Positions 1-9,052 of a DNA stretch of 64,000 nt are shown here, one piece after another. Position 1 is the first letter of the stretch. Each line of letters starts with the position of its first letter. The DNA comes from Streptomyces sp. PT12 (GTDB lineage Bacteria; Actinomycetota; Actinomycetes; Streptomycetales; Streptomycetaceae), in contig NZ_QEST01000069.1 of NCBI RefSeq assembly GCF_003311645.1, positions 102,771-166,770 of the forward strand, given 5' to 3'. The notes under the pieces are model-generated. The model was not told the origin of the DNA. It worked only from the letters and a program-made list of their open reading frames with translations, and searched no databases. The position numbers and the translations under genes were made by a program.

Positions 1-908
1 GGGCGGCCCGCGTGCACGACGCCGTGGATGTCGGCCACGACCGCGTGCTTGACGCCCGCGTCGATCAGCAGCTTGAGGATGGCCGTCCCCGCCGCGCCCG
101 CGCCCGACATCACCACGCGCACCGCGCCGAGTTCCTTGCCGACGACGCGCAACGCGTTGTGCAGGGCGGCCAGGACGACGATCGCGGTGCCGTGCTGGTC
201 GTCGTGGAAGACGGGGATGTCCAACGCCTCGCGCAGCCTGGCCTCGATCTCGAAGCAGCGGGGCGCCGAGATGTCCTCGAGGTTGATCCCGGCGAAGCCT
301 GGCGCGATGGCCTTGACGATCTCCACGATGGCGTCGGTGTCCTGGGTGTCGAGGCACAGCGGCCAGGCGTCGATGCCCGCGAACCGCTTGAACAGGGCGG
401 CCTTGCCCTCCATTACGGGAAGCGCGGCCTGGGGCCCGATGTTGCCAAGGCCCAGGACCGCGGAGCCGTCGGTGACCACGGCCACGCTGTTGCGCTTGAT
501 GGTCAGGCGGCGGGCGTCCTCGGGGTGGGCCGCGATCTGCGTGCAGACGCGGGCGACGCCCGGGGTGTAAATCATGGACAAATCATCGCGATTGCGAATT
601 GGGTGCTTCGATGTCATCTCGATCTTTCCGCCGAGATGCATCAGGAATGTACGGTCCGAGACCTTGCCGAGCGCCACGCCCTCGATGCCGCGGAGCTTCT
701 GGACGATCTCGTCGGCGTGCGCGGTGGAACTCGCCGCGATGGTCACGTCGATGCGCAGCTTCTCGTGCCCCGACGCCGTGACGTCGAGGCCGGTGACAGA
801 GCCCCCCGACGACTCGACGACGGTCGTGAGCTGGCTCACCGCCGTGCCGCTCACGGGGACTTCGAGCCGCACCGTCATCGAATAGGAGACACTGGGCGCC
901 GTTGCCAT
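1..908 (-). CDS. NAD-dependent malic enzyme, N-terminal part (cut by window start)
   Basis: Oxidatively decarboxylates malate to pyruvate in the cytosol, linking the TCA cycle to pyruvate. The minus-strand reading frame opens with MATAPSVSYSMTVRLEV and begins with an ACT-like domain of about 80 residues. The malic enzyme core follows: YTPGVARVC, then TDGSAVLGLGNIGP, the metal-binding region near FAGINLEDISAPRCFEIE, and FHDDQHGTAIV. The NAD-binding fold begins with VVMSGAGAAG. The start is ATG at 908, preceded by the Shine-Dalgarno GAAGGAAG. The C-terminal part lies outside the window. An N-terminal ACT domain is common in actinobacterial malic enzymes and may give allosteric control. The family call is firm; the cofactor preference is inferred from the family. 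Confidence 0.93.
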   Translation of the reverse strand, partial: MATAPSVSYSMTVRLEVPVSGTAVSQLTTVVESSGGSVTGLDVTASGHEKLRIDVTIAASSTAHADEIVQKLRGIEGVALGKVSDRTFLMHLGGKIEMTSKHPIRNRDDLSMIYTPGVARVCTQIAAHPEDARRLTIKRNSVAVVTDGSAVLGLGNIGPQAALPVMEGKAALFKRFAGIDAWPLCLDTQDTDAIVEIVKAIAPGFAGINLEDISAPRCFEIEARLREALDIPVFHDDQHGTAIVVLAALHNALRVVGKELGAVRVVMSGAGAAGTAILKLLIDAGVKHAVVADIHGVVHAGR

Positions 909-1260
909 GGGTCGACTTCCTTCACTTTCCTGTTGCCGCCCCCCAAGTCGCTGTCACCTTACGAGAGCTCATCCCCCGGTGAAAGCCGGGACGACCGACC
1001 GATATGACCGTAACAGGAAGGGTGGGCACGGGCCCGCCGCACGACGGCGCATGGGCAACGCCCGCCCCGCGCGCGGACGAAGCGCGCGCGGGGGACGTGG
1101 GGAGACCGAGGGGGAAGTCAAGGCACCGACCCGCCAGCTCGCCTCGCGGCAAGTGGTCGCTCGTAGCGACAATGGTTGGGCCCGGGGGCATGGAACGGGC
1201 CGGCGCCTTTTCAAGGCTACCCCACTCACGCCCGAGGTCAACCGGCCGCAGACACGCTGG
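909..1260. other. Intergenic region between malic enzyme start and helD end
   Basis: These 352 bases carry the malic enzyme ribosome binding site at the left edge, and therefore its promoter, and the helD terminator hairpin near 1065-1093. I found no convincing -35/-10 pair and no credible small gene; the open frames here lack a Shine-Dalgarno and look like GC-rich noise. Confidence 0.6.
1065..1093 (-). terminator. Hairpin downstream of helD
   Basis: A perfect 11-bp inverted repeat (CCCCGCGCGCG / CGCGCGCGGGG) with a 7-base loop lies about 170 bases past the helD stop. It has no T-tract, which is usual for high-GC actinobacterial terminators, so the assignment rests on stem strength and position only. 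Confidence 0.4.
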
Positions 1261-3585
1261 TCAGGGCGCCCGCAGCGGCTCGGGAACGCCGTCGGGGCCC
1301 GGCTCGTCGGCCGGTGTGGACAGCACGGTGAGCCGCTGGGTGGCCCGCGTCAGCGCCACGTAGAGCACCCGGTGACCGGACGGCGACTCCCCGGCGATCT
1401 CGCCGGGCGCGACCACCAGCGTGGCGTCGTACTCCAGGCCCTTGGCCTCCAGGCTGCCGAGCACGGCGAGGCGGCCCCACCCCTCGCCCGCCCCCGCGCC
1501 CGCGGGGGCGGCCAGCCAGCGGGCCGCCTCGGCGCGGCGGCCCATGGCGACCACGACGCCGACCGTGCCCTCGACCTCGGCGAGCAGCCGCCCGGCCTCC
1601 GCGCGCACCGCTTCGGGCAGCGCCTCGGGGGCGGACACGGTGGTGAAACGGGGCGCGACCCCGGTCTCGCGCACCGCGCGCGGGGGGCGCGCGCCCGGGA
1701 CCGCGCGCTGGAGGACCCGGTCCGCGACTCGGGCGATCTCGGCGGGGTTGCGGTAGTTGACGGTGAGCTCGAAGCGGCGGCGCGCGCGGCGGCCCAGCGC
1801 GGCGTCCTTCTCCGCCGCCGCCTCGTCGGGCGCGGGCCACGAGCTCTGGGCCGGGTCGCCCACCACGGTCCAGGTGGCGCTCCTGCCGCGCCGCCCGACC
1901 ATGCGCCACTGCATGGGCGTGAGGTCCTGCGCCTCGTCCACGATGATGTGCGCGTAGTCCACGCGTTCCCCCTCGCGCTCCGGCGCCTCCCGGCGCGCGG
2001 ACTGGCGCTCGGCGCGCTCGGCATAGGTCGTGAGCTCCTGGAGCCCGGTGAGCTGGTCCACCGGGTCCGCCTCGCGCGGCCTCGCGGGCCTGGCCGCGGT
2101 GCCGAGCAGCACGCGCAGCTCGTCGAGCAGCGCCACGTCGTGCGCCGAGAGCCCGGCCCCCGCGGGGGTGATCCGGCGCAGGGAGCGGGCCAGCTGCCGG
2201 ATCTCGCGCGGCCGCAGCACGCGCCGCGCCCAGCGCCCGAGCCGCTGCTCGTCACTCATCGCGGCGAGCACCTGGAGCGGGGTGACCTCGGGCCACCACG
2301 CGTCGAGGAAGTCGATGAACGCGTCCTCCGCACCGATCTCCTCGGTGAACGCCTCGCGCGCCTCCTCGGCCATCCCGGGATCGTCGTACCGCCCGGCCGC
2401 CCCCGACGCGCGCCACAGGGCGTCGAGCAGCAGGCGGCGGGCGCGAGGGCGCAGCAGGTTGACGGGGGCGGTGCCGCCGAGGGCCTGCTGCCTGACGCGG
2501 GAGAGCGCGTCGCCGTCGAGCTCCACGCGCCTGCCGAACGCCACCACCCGGAGCCGCCCCGGGGCGCGCGCGGATTCGAGCACGCCCCGCGCGGCGCGTT
2601 GCAGCACGCGCGCCATGGCGGCCGAGCCCTTGACCCTGGCGACGGCCTGGTCGTCGTAGGAGTCGGCCGACGCGCCATCGACCAGGTCGCCGAGCGCCCT
2701 GATGGCCACCTGGCCCTCCTCGCCGAGCGAGGGCAGCACGCCCTCGGTGTAGGAGACGAGCAGCGGCGTCGGGCTGACCACCAGGATCCCGCCCGCGTAG
2801 CGCCTCCTGTCCTGGTACAGCAGATAGGCGGCGCGGTGCAGCGCGACGGCGGTCTTCCCCGTGCCAGGGCCCCCGGTGACCTCGGTGACCGAGACGGCGG
2901 GGGCGCGGATCACCTCGTCCTGCTCGGCCTGGATGGAGGCGACGATGTCGGTCATGCGGTGCCCGCGGGCCCGCCCCAGGGCCGCCATCAGCGCACCGTC
3001 GCCGACCACGGGCAGCTCGCGCCCCTCGCTCAGCGCGCGCAGCTCGGGGCGGAGCAGGTCGTCCTCGACGCCCAGCACCCGGCGCCCCTTGCTGCGGATC
3101 ACGCGCCGGCGCACGACCCGCCCGGGCGCGACGGGGGTGGCGCGGTAGAACGGGGCGGCCGCGGGCGCGCGCCAGTCGATGACCAGCGGGACATAGTCGG
3201 CGTCGAGCACGCCGAGGCGGCCGATGTGCAGCGTTTCGGCGATCTCTGCGGTGGGTGAGCCGTCGGGCGCCTCGGTGACGGCGTCGGCGGCGGGCTCGAC
3301 CGATGTGCTCGCGCCGTCGGGGCCGCGCTCGCCGTCCTTGCCCGCGAGCAGGTCGATGCGGCCGAAGAGGAAGTCCTCGAACTCGTTGTTGAGGCGCGAC
3401 AGATGGAGCCCGGCGCGGAAGACCTGCGCGTCACGCTCCGCGAGCGCGCCCGGCGTGCCGACCTGGACGCGGCGCGCCGCGTCGGCCATGAGGTACTCAG
3501 CCTCGTGGATCTTCTCAGTCAGCCGCCGGTACACGGCGTCAAGGTGCCGCTGCTCGTCACGGATCTCCCGTTCCCGCACGTCCAA
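1261..3585 (-). CDS. helD: HelD-type UvrD/Rep-like helicase, RNA polymerase recycling factor
   Basis: Superfamily 1 ATPase that in Gram-positive bacteria binds RNA polymerase and releases stalled complexes; some actinobacterial members protect against rifamycins. About 774 residues. A charged N-terminal helical segment (REREIRDEQRHLDAVYRRL) precedes Walker A (GGPGTGKTAVALHRAAY) near residue 237. Walker B (DEAQDLTPMQW) lies near 547, followed by VVGDPAQSSW, NYRNPAEIARVADRVL, EAKGLEYDATLVV and the final motif LYVALTRATQRL. The frame is open to 3642, but I chose TTG at 3585 because it has AAGGGGG nine bases upstream and fits the family N-terminus. No rifamycin-associated element is evident upstream, so a resistance role is not supported here. 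Followed by a GC hairpin. Confidence 0.9.
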   Translation of the reverse strand: MDVREREIRDEQRHLDAVYRRLTEKIHEAEYLMADAARRVQVGTPGALAERDAQVFRAGLHLSRLNNEFEDFLFGRIDLLAGKDGERGPDGASTSVEPAADAVTEAPDGSPTAEIAETLHIGRLGVLDADYVPLVIDWRAPAAAPFYRATPVAPGRVVRRRVIRSKGRRVLGVEDDLLRPELRALSEGRELPVVGDGALMAALGRARGHRMTDIVASIQAEQDEVIRAPAVSVTEVTGGPGTGKTAVALHRAAYLLYQDRRRYAGGILVVSPTPLLVSYTEGVLPSLGEEGQVAIRALGDLVDGASADSYDDQAVARVKGSAAMARVLQRAARGVLESARAPGRLRVVAFGRRVELDGDALSRVRQQALGGTAPVNLLRPRARRLLLDALWRASGAAGRYDDPGMAEEAREAFTEEIGAEDAFIDFLDAWWPEVTPLQVLAAMSDEQRLGRWARRVLRPREIRQLARSLRRITPAGAGLSAHDVALLDELRVLLGTAARPARPREADPVDQLTGLQELTTYAERAERQSARREAPEREGERVDYAHIIVDEAQDLTPMQWRMVGRRGRSATWTVVGDPAQSSWPAPDEAAAEKDAALGRRARRRFELTVNYRNPAEIARVADRVLQRAVPGARPPRAVRETGVAPRFTTVSAPEALPEAVRAEAGRLLAEVEGTVGVVVAMGRRAEAARWLAAPAGAGAGEGWGRLAVLGSLEAKGLEYDATLVVAPGEIAGESPSGHRVLYVALTRATQRLTVLSTPADEPGPDGVPEPLRAP

Positions 3586-3681
3586 CGCCTCGGACCCCCT
3601 TCGTCCCTGTCCACTTCGGCAGCGGTCCACCGTACGCGACAACCGGCGGGTAGGCGCGGCTCAGGGCCGGTCGGGGCGGGG

Positions 3682-4821
3682 TCACTCGCCGTACTTCGCG
3701 CTGTCGAGGGCCGGGTCGAGGGCGAGCCGGTAGCCGCGCTTGACCACCGTCTGGATCATGGCGGGGGCGCCAAGGGCCGTGCGCAGGCGGGCCATCGCGG
3801 TCTCGACGGCGTGTTCGTCGCGGCCCGCGCCGGGGAGCGCGCGCAGCAGCTCCGCGCGCGGAACGACCCAGCCGGGGCGGCGGGCCAGGACGCGCAGCAG
3901 CGCCATGCCCGCGGGGGGCACGGGGCGCAGCCGCTCGTCCACGACGACCGCGTGGCCACGGATCTCCAGGCGGCGCCTGGCCACGAGCAGCGGCTGGGCG
4001 CGGGCGGGCAGCTCGTCGCAGAGCAGCTGGACGAGCGGGCCCAACCTGAAGCGCTCGGGCTGGCGGGTGGGCACGTCCTGGGCCTGGAGCGGCAGCGCGG
4101 TGACGGGCCCCACGCACGCGGCGAGCACGCGGTGGCGGAACGCGGCGAGCAGCGGCTCCTTCAGGTCGCGCTCACCGGCGCGGCGCAGCAGGGACGCCGC
4201 CGCGGGCGCGCTCGTGAACGTGACGGTGTCGAGGCCGCCCGCGACCACGGTGTCGATCAAACGGTCCACCGGGCCGATGTCCGCGGGCGGCATCCAGCGG
4301 TAGACGGGCACGTCCACGACCTCGGCGCCCGCCTCGCGCAGCGACTCGATGAATCCGGGCAGCGGCTCGCCGTGCAGCTGGAGCGCGATCCTGGTGCCGC
4401 GCACGCCCTCGTCGAGGAGCCGCTGAAGCACCTCGGCCATGGACTCGGACGCGGGCGACCACTCCTCGGTCAGCCCGGCCGCGCGCACCGCGCCGCGCAC
4501 CTTGGGGCCCCTGGCCAGCAGCCGGGCGCCGCCGAGGGTGCGCAGCAGCTCGTCGCCGACGCCCCAGCCGTCGGCCGCGGCGACCCAGCCGCGGAACCCG
4601 ATGGCCGTGGTGGCCACCACCACATCGGGCGCTGCGTCGATCAACGCCCGGGTGGCGGCGAGCAGTTCCTCGTCGTCCGCCAGGGGCACGATGCGCAGCG
4701 CGGGCGCGTGCTGCACCTGCGCGCCCCGGCGGCGCAGCAGCGCGGTCAGCTCGTCGGCGCGCCGCGCGGCGGTGACGCCCACGGCGAACCCGTCGAGTGG
4801 CCTGATCTCCGATGCGCCCAT
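3682..4821 (-). CDS. hemD: Uroporphyrinogen-III synthase fused to an OmpR-type winged helix
   Basis: Two-domain protein of 379 residues. Residues about 10-265 match the HemD fold (FAVGVTAARRADELTALLRRRGAQVQHAPAL; VVVATTAIGFRGWVAAA; YRWMPPADIGPVDRLID; VTFTSAPAAASLLRRAG), which cyclises hydroxymethylbilane to uroporphyrinogen III. The last about 110 residues form a winged helix like those of OmpR response regulators (RPGWVVPRAELLRALPG; VETAMARLRTALGAP; VVKRGYRLAL). Actinobacteria often carry this fusion beside nitrate or nitrite genes, and here narK follows upstream on the same strand. The protein may be a regulator of nitrate/nitrite assimilation rather than, or as well as, a tetrapyrrole enzyme. 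The domain architecture is visible; the regulatory role is inferred. Confidence 0.88.
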   Translation of the reverse strand: MGASEIRPLDGFAVGVTAARRADELTALLRRRGAQVQHAPALRIVPLADDEELLAATRALIDAAPDVVVATTAIGFRGWVAAADGWGVGDELLRTLGGARLLARGPKVRGAVRAAGLTEEWSPASESMAEVLQRLLDEGVRGTRIALQLHGEPLPGFIESLREAGAEVVDVPVYRWMPPADIGPVDRLIDTVVAGGLDTVTFTSAPAAASLLRRAGERDLKEPLLAAFRHRVLAACVGPVTALPLQAQDVPTRQPERFRLGPLVQLLCDELPARAQPLLVARRRLEIRGHAVVVDERLRPVPPAGMALLRVLARRPGWVVPRAELLRALPGAGRDEHAVETAMARLRTALGAPAMIQTVVKRGYRLALDPALDSAKYGE

Positions 4822-4834
4822 CCGCTCCCGCCCG

Positions 4835-4915
4835 TGCCTGTGCCGTGTCCCTGTCGCCTGTCCCCGGCGCCTGTCCCGGTGGCCGTCCCGGCGCCTGTCC
4901 CGGCGTCCGTCCCCG
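4835..4915. repeat. Degenerate CTGTCCC-rich short tandem repeat
   Basis: Between hemD and narK lies a run of 11-13 base units built on CCTGTCCCGG, including two exact copies of GGCGCCTGTCCCGG at 4866-4879 and 4890-4903. It sits in the leader of hemD. It could be a protein binding array or slippage-derived low-complexity DNA. Confidence 0.6.
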
Positions 4916-5023
4916 TGGGGCGGCCCGATGCCGAGACTGTCAACGCGGCGTGTCTGCCCTGGGGCCGGCCGGTTTCCCCGGCGTTACGCGCCCGGCTCGC
5001 GTGCCGGGCGCGTGGCGCCGCGT

Positions 5024-6436
5024 TCACACCCCGGCATAGGCGTGTTGCTCGCTGGCGTCGCGGGGCGAGGCCGCCGCGGGCGCGCCACCGCCGCCGGGCC
5101 CTGGCGCGCGCCGCAGGTATACGGCCCAGGTGACCAGGGAGCAGACGGCGTAGAAGCCGAGGAACCCGGCGAACGCCGCCGTTCCCGAGCCCGTGGACTG
5201 GAACGACTGCCGGAAGGCGAGGTTGATGCCCAGGCCGCCGAGCGCGCCGACCGCGCCGATCAGCCCGATGGCCGCGCCGGAGAGGCGGCGACCCCACGCG
5301 GCCGCGGCGTCGCCCGTGAGGCCCCGCGCCCGCGCCTTGGCGTGGTAGATGCCGGGGATCATCTTGTAGGTCGAGCCGTTGCCCAGGCCGCTGAGCATGA
5401 AGAGGGCGATAAAGCCGACGAGGAAGACCGGCAGCGAGCCGCTGGCCGACGCCGCGATCACCACGCCCGTGGCCCCGGCCATCCCCGCGAACGTCAGCAG
5501 CGTGATCCGCGCGCCGCCCCAGCGGTCCGCCCACGAGCCGCCGAGCGGCCGGATGAGCGACCCGAGCAGCGGCCCGATGAAGGTGACGGCCGCGGCCTGG
5601 AGCGGGGTGCGGTCGAACTCGTTCTGGAGGACGAGCCCGAACGCGAAGCTGTAGCCGATGAACGAGCCGAACGTCCCGATGTAGAGGAACGACATGATCC
5701 AGGTGTGCCCGTCCCGCACCGACTCGCGGGCGGCGCCGGTGTCGTTGGTCACCGGGCCGAGGTTGTCCATGTATCGCCAGGCCAGCACGGCGGCGAGGAC
5801 GATCAGCGGGGCGTAGACCGCGAGCAGCACGCGCGGGTGCCCCTCGCCCGCGGTGGCGATGACCAGCAGGCCGACGAGCTGGACGACGGGGACGCCGATG
5901 TTGCCGCCGCCCGCGTTGAGGCCAAGGGCCCAGCCCTTGCGGCGCAGCGGGAAGAAGGAGTTGATGTTGGTCATGGACGAGGCGAAGTTGCCGCCGCCCA
6001 CGCCCGTGAGGATCGCGACCAGCAGGAACGTCCCGTAGGACGTGCCGGGTTCCATCACCAGCCACGCGGCGACGGTGGGCAGGAGCAGCATCGAGGCGGA
6101 CACGACCGTCCAGTTGCGGCCGCCGAAGCGGGCCACGGCGAACGTGTACGGCACGCGCACGAGGGCGCCGACCAGCGTCGCGACCGAGACCAGGAAGAAC
6201 TTCCCCGCCGCGTCCACCCCGTACTCGGGGCCCATGAAGAGGACGAGCACCGACCACAGGGTCCATATGGAGAACCCGATGTGCTCGGCCACGATGGACA
6301 GGACGAGGTTGCGGCGGGCGACGCGTTCGCCCGTGGTGCGCCAGAACTCCTCGTCCTCCGGGTCCCACTCGTCGATCCAGCGCCCCCCTCTGCGGGCGGC
6401 CGCGGGCTTGGCTGTCGCGGGCTCGGGCATCGGCAT
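5024..6436 (-). CDS. narK: NarK-family nitrate/nitrite MFS transporter
   Basis: Membrane transporter of 470 residues with about 12 hydrophobic segments. It carries both nitrate/nitrite porter signatures: GVGGGNFASSMTNINSFFP near residue 147 and ALGLNAGGGNIGVP near residue 171. Conserved Arg residues lie in VRVPYTFAVARFG and YMDNLGP-type loops. The N-terminus (GGRWIDEWDPEDEEFWRTTGERVARRNL) is typical of actinobacterial NarK2/NarU-like proteins. GGAGG stands 4 bases before the first ATG and 10 before the next (6430), so either could be used. The downstream hemD-winged-helix gene on the same strand fits a nitrate/nitrite-linked pair. No nitrate or nitrite reductase genes are in the window, so direction of transport cannot be decided. 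Confidence 0.93.
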   Translation of the reverse strand: MPMPEPATAKPAAARRGGRWIDEWDPEDEEFWRTTGERVARRNLVLSIVAEHIGFSIWTLWSVLVLFMGPEYGVDAAGKFFLVSVATLVGALVRVPYTFAVARFGGRNWTVVSASMLLLPTVAAWLVMEPGTSYGTFLLVAILTGVGGGNFASSMTNINSFFPLRRKGWALGLNAGGGNIGVPVVQLVGLLVIATAGEGHPRVLLAVYAPLIVLAAVLAWRYMDNLGPVTNDTGAARESVRDGHTWIMSFLYIGTFGSFIGYSFAFGLVLQNEFDRTPLQAAAVTFIGPLLGSLIRPLGGSWADRWGGARITLLTFAGMAGATGVVIAASASGSLPVFLVGFIALFMLSGLGNGSTYKMIPGIYHAKARARGLTGDAAAAWGRRLSGAAIGLIGAVGALGGLGINLAFRQSFQSTGSGTAAFAGFLGFYAVCSLVTWAVYLRRAPGPGGGGAPAAASPRDASEQHAYAGV

Positions 6437-6738
6437 GGCGCCTCCAGCGGGGTCGGTTGGCCATCCCGCCCGACGGTAGGCAGGCCGCGTTTCCTTCCCG
6501 TGGCAGCAGGTGACACCGACGCAACCTCGCCCTCACCCGGCGCCTGACCCCGCCGTGAGCGCGGGACCCGCGGCGGGGCGCGACGGGCTCGGTGACCGCG
6601 GTGGGCTCGGTGCGCCGACGCGTCGGCGCCCACGGACTCTGCCCACGGACACCACCCGGGGCTCCGGGCCGGGGGCTCCGGGCCGGGGGCTCCGAGCCCA
6701 ACGACGCGCACGGGCCCCGAAGCCCGCCCGGGCAGGGC

Positions 6739-7764
6739 CTAGCGCTGCCAGCTGCCCTCGGCGACCGGCACGGGCCCGAAGCTTGTGCTCTTGGCGGGCA
6801 TCCCCGCGCCGCTCGCCGCGCCCGCCCAGATCTGGTCCCAGGTCGGCGGCGGCAGGATCAGCCCCACCTCGCCGGGTCCTGGGACGCTGCTGGTGTAGCG
6901 GGGCGCGGGCTCGATGCCCTGGTCCTCGCACAGCGCGGGGATCAGCACATGGTCGCTGATCGCCGCGGGCAGCTCGACCCACTCCGCGGGAACGGACCGC
7001 AGCCGCCCGGCCATCGCCGCGGGGGAGATCTCGGAGAGCCCCCAGGTCTGGCCGCCGCCCGTGAGCAGAAACGTTCCTGGCCGTGGCACGCGCTGCGCGC
7101 CCGGCGGGTGGGCGTGCACGCGGGCGATCCTGGCGGCGGCGCGCACCGCGCGGTCGATGTCGAGTCCCGGCAGCACGCGATGGGTGGCCGACAGGGTCAG
7201 GGGGTAACGCCGGTGGTCGACCACGAGCGCGAGCAGCCGGTCGGCCACCGCGCCCGGGTGCGCGCGGTGCAGGCGGCGGGCGGCCTCGAGCCTGTGGTGA
7301 CCGTCGGCGAGCAGCACGGGCGCGAGCGCCGGTGGATCGGCGGACCACGACGCGTCACAGGCCCACAGCCGCTGGACGCCGCCCTCGGGGGTGGCGAGCT
7401 CCTGGTCGGCGGGGCCCCGCGTGGTCTCGTCGATGCACCGCTGGAACGGGGTGAGGTCGGGCGCGGCGAGGAGCAACGGCTCGATCACGCCGCCGCGTTG
7501 CCGTAGCAGCCTGGCCTGGACGCGCACGTCGGACTCGCCGACCTGCTGCCTGCGCAGCACGTGGCCGGTCTCGACGCCGTCCAGGCTCAGTGCGCCGATG
7601 ACGCCGCGCTGCTGGATGTCGCCCGCGGCGTCGCGGCGTTCGAGCACGTAGTAGCTGGCGCGCCCCAGGGGCTGGGCGAGCACGCCGTGGAAGGGAAGGA
7701 GGAGGTCTGTCCGTGGGGCCGGGGTCCCCGGGGGGACCAACGCGGGGAACAGGTCAGGCAGCAG
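6739..7764 (-). CDS. Short DUF1015-like protein downstream of the ATP-grasp gene
   Basis: About 341 residues. The C-terminal two thirds match DUF1015 (ADGHHRLEAARRLH; YPLTLSATHRVLPGLD), whose biochemical role is unknown. The usual DUF1015 N-terminus (KPFRALR...APPYDV) is absent; this protein starts about LLPDLFPALVPPG and then runs into YYVLERRDAAGD, so it is a short divergent form. The gene overlaps the end of the ATP-grasp gene by 11 bases. The strong AAGGAGG inside the upstream gene is followed nine bases later by CTG (7764), in frame, with no ATG nearby; TTG at 7740 is the fallback. Translational coupling with the ligase is therefore likely, and the two proteins probably act together. Confidence 0.75.
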   Translation of the reverse strand: MLPDLFPALVPPGTPAPRTDLLLPFHGVLAQPLGRASYYVLERRDAAGDIQQRGVIGALSLDGVETGHVLRRQQVGESDVRVQARLLRQRGGVIEPLLLAAPDLTPFQRCIDETTRGPADQELATPEGGVQRLWACDASWSADPPALAPVLLADGHHRLEAARRLHRAHPGAVADRLLALVVDHRRYPLTLSATHRVLPGLDIDRAVRAAARIARVHAHPPGAQRVPRPGTFLLTGGGQTWGLSEISPAAMAGRLRSVPAEWVELPAAISDHVLIPALCEDQGIEPAPRYTSSVPGPGEVGLILPPPTWDQIWAGAASGAGMPAKSTSFGPVPVAEGSWQR

Positions 7765-8980
7765 TGTGCTCCTCCTCCTTCGAGGACGCGGCGACCACCA
7801 CCGGACGCAGGGTGTCCATGGCCTTGCGGAGCACGGCCTCCAACTCCTGTGACGTGTCGGCGACGGCGGTGACGAAGCCATGTCCGGCGACCCGGCTGGT
7901 GGTCTCCGGAACATGGCTGCCGAGGGGAACGTCGATCTCGAGCCGGGTGACACCCGGCAGTCCCCGCGCCTCCGCGAACCCGTCCACGCCTTCGAGAAGG
8001 CCGGGCGGGAACCGCAGGAAGCGCAAACCCACATACCGGTCGGCCGGGGCCGGGGCCGGTGCGGGAAGTCCCAGCACGGTGGCGATCGTCAGGGCCGGGA
8101 TGTCGGTCCCGGTCGACAGGAGCAGCTCGCTGACGCGGTCCTCGCCCGGGTGGGCGTGCGACTCGATCAGCCGCGGGCCTTCCTCGGTGAGGATGACCTC
8201 GGTCTGGGACGGACCGCTGCGCTGGCCCGCCGTGTTGAGCGTGGCATGAACCAGCTGGTGGATCCGGTCGGTGGTGTCGTCGTCCAGATCCGCCGGCAGG
8301 TCGTAGCCGGTCTCGGGGCACCCAGGGGTGCCGCTGGTGTGCTTCCTGGTGATGACCAGGATGCGGTGCTTCCCGTCCTGGGAGTGCGCCTCCACGCTGT
8401 ACTCAGGACCCTCGAGGAACTCCTCGACGATCAACGCGGGCTCGGGAGGCAGATCGGCGGCCAGGAGCGCCGCGTCCGCCGCGGCGCGCAGCAGATGGAC
8501 GTCCTGGCCGCCGAACCCGGTACGTGGCTTGGCCACGCACGGGAAGCCGACGCGCTCGGCGACAGCTGCCAGGTGCGCGGCGCGGTCGCAGTGCTCGAAC
8601 CGGACGGGGGCACCGGTGAGCTGGTTGACCTTGCCGCGCAGGGCAGCCTTGTCGGTGAGGTACGCGACGGCCGCATGGGGGTTCCCAGGGAAGCGCAGCG
8701 CCTCGTTCGCCCGTGCGGCGATGAGCGCGCTCGGCTCCGCGAATCCGAACACCGAGACCCTGACCGAGAGGTTGGCGAGGTGCCCGATGGCCATCATCAA
8801 CCGCGGATGATCCCGCCAGTCGACGGTCATGGCCTCGTCGGCCGCCGCGGCGGCCTCCCGGATGTCCGGGACGGTGAGATCGGGGGCCAGCACCAGGCTG
8901 CGCGCACCGACCTCGCGAGCCGCTTCCACGACGGCGAGCCGTGGACTGAGCAGGACCGCCAGGGGAGTCTGGGGCGTCAT
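7754..8980 (-). CDS. ATP-grasp ligase (carnosine synthase / amino-acid ligase type)
   Basis: 408 residues with the three-part ATP-grasp layout. The N-terminal Rossmann-like part (LAVLLSPRLAVVEAAREVGA) precedes the ATP-binding core (TDKAALRGKVNQ; FPCVAKPRTGFGGQDV near 170; ALIVEEFLEGPEYSVEAHS near 205). The metal-binding part follows (QTEVILTEEGPRLIESHAHPGEDRV), with E-x-N replaced by E-S-H. A C-terminal alpha/beta domain follows. Such enzymes couple a carboxylate to an amine through an acyl-phosphate. ATG at 8980 has GAGGAGG 8 bases upstream. The 45-residue exported peptide gene lies directly upstream and DUF1015 overlaps downstream, so the substrate could be that peptide or a small dipeptide. 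The exact substrate cannot be read from the sequence. Confidence 0.88.
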   Translation of the reverse strand: MTPQTPLAVLLSPRLAVVEAAREVGARSLVLAPDLTVPDIREAAAAADEAMTVDWRDHPRLMMAIGHLANLSVRVSVFGFAEPSALIAARANEALRFPGNPHAAVAYLTDKAALRGKVNQLTGAPVRFEHCDRAAHLAAVAERVGFPCVAKPRTGFGGQDVHLLRAAADAALLAADLPPEPALIVEEFLEGPEYSVEAHSQDGKHRILVITRKHTSGTPGCPETGYDLPADLDDDTTDRIHQLVHATLNTAGQRSGPSQTEVILTEEGPRLIESHAHPGEDRVSELLLSTGTDIPALTIATVLGLPAPAPAPADRYVGLRFLRFPPGLLEGVDGFAEARGLPGVTRLEIDVPLGSHVPETTSRVAGHGFVTAVADTSQELEAVLRKAMDTLRPVVVAASSKEEEHTAA

Positions 8981-9052
8981 CGTGCCGCCTCCTCATTCCA
9001 CTTGATCCTGCGGGCCTGGCCCGGACGACTTCGAGGGCATCAATGCGTGATC

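Noticed and set aside
907-3258. Long plus-strand ORF of 783 codons
   Set aside because: Antisense to helD; composition is the Arg/Ala/Gly/Pro-rich shadow typical of GC-rich DNA, with no recognisable domain.
1261-3700. Rifamycin-associated element controlling helD
   Set aside because: I saw no matching inverted repeat in the short gap upstream of helD.
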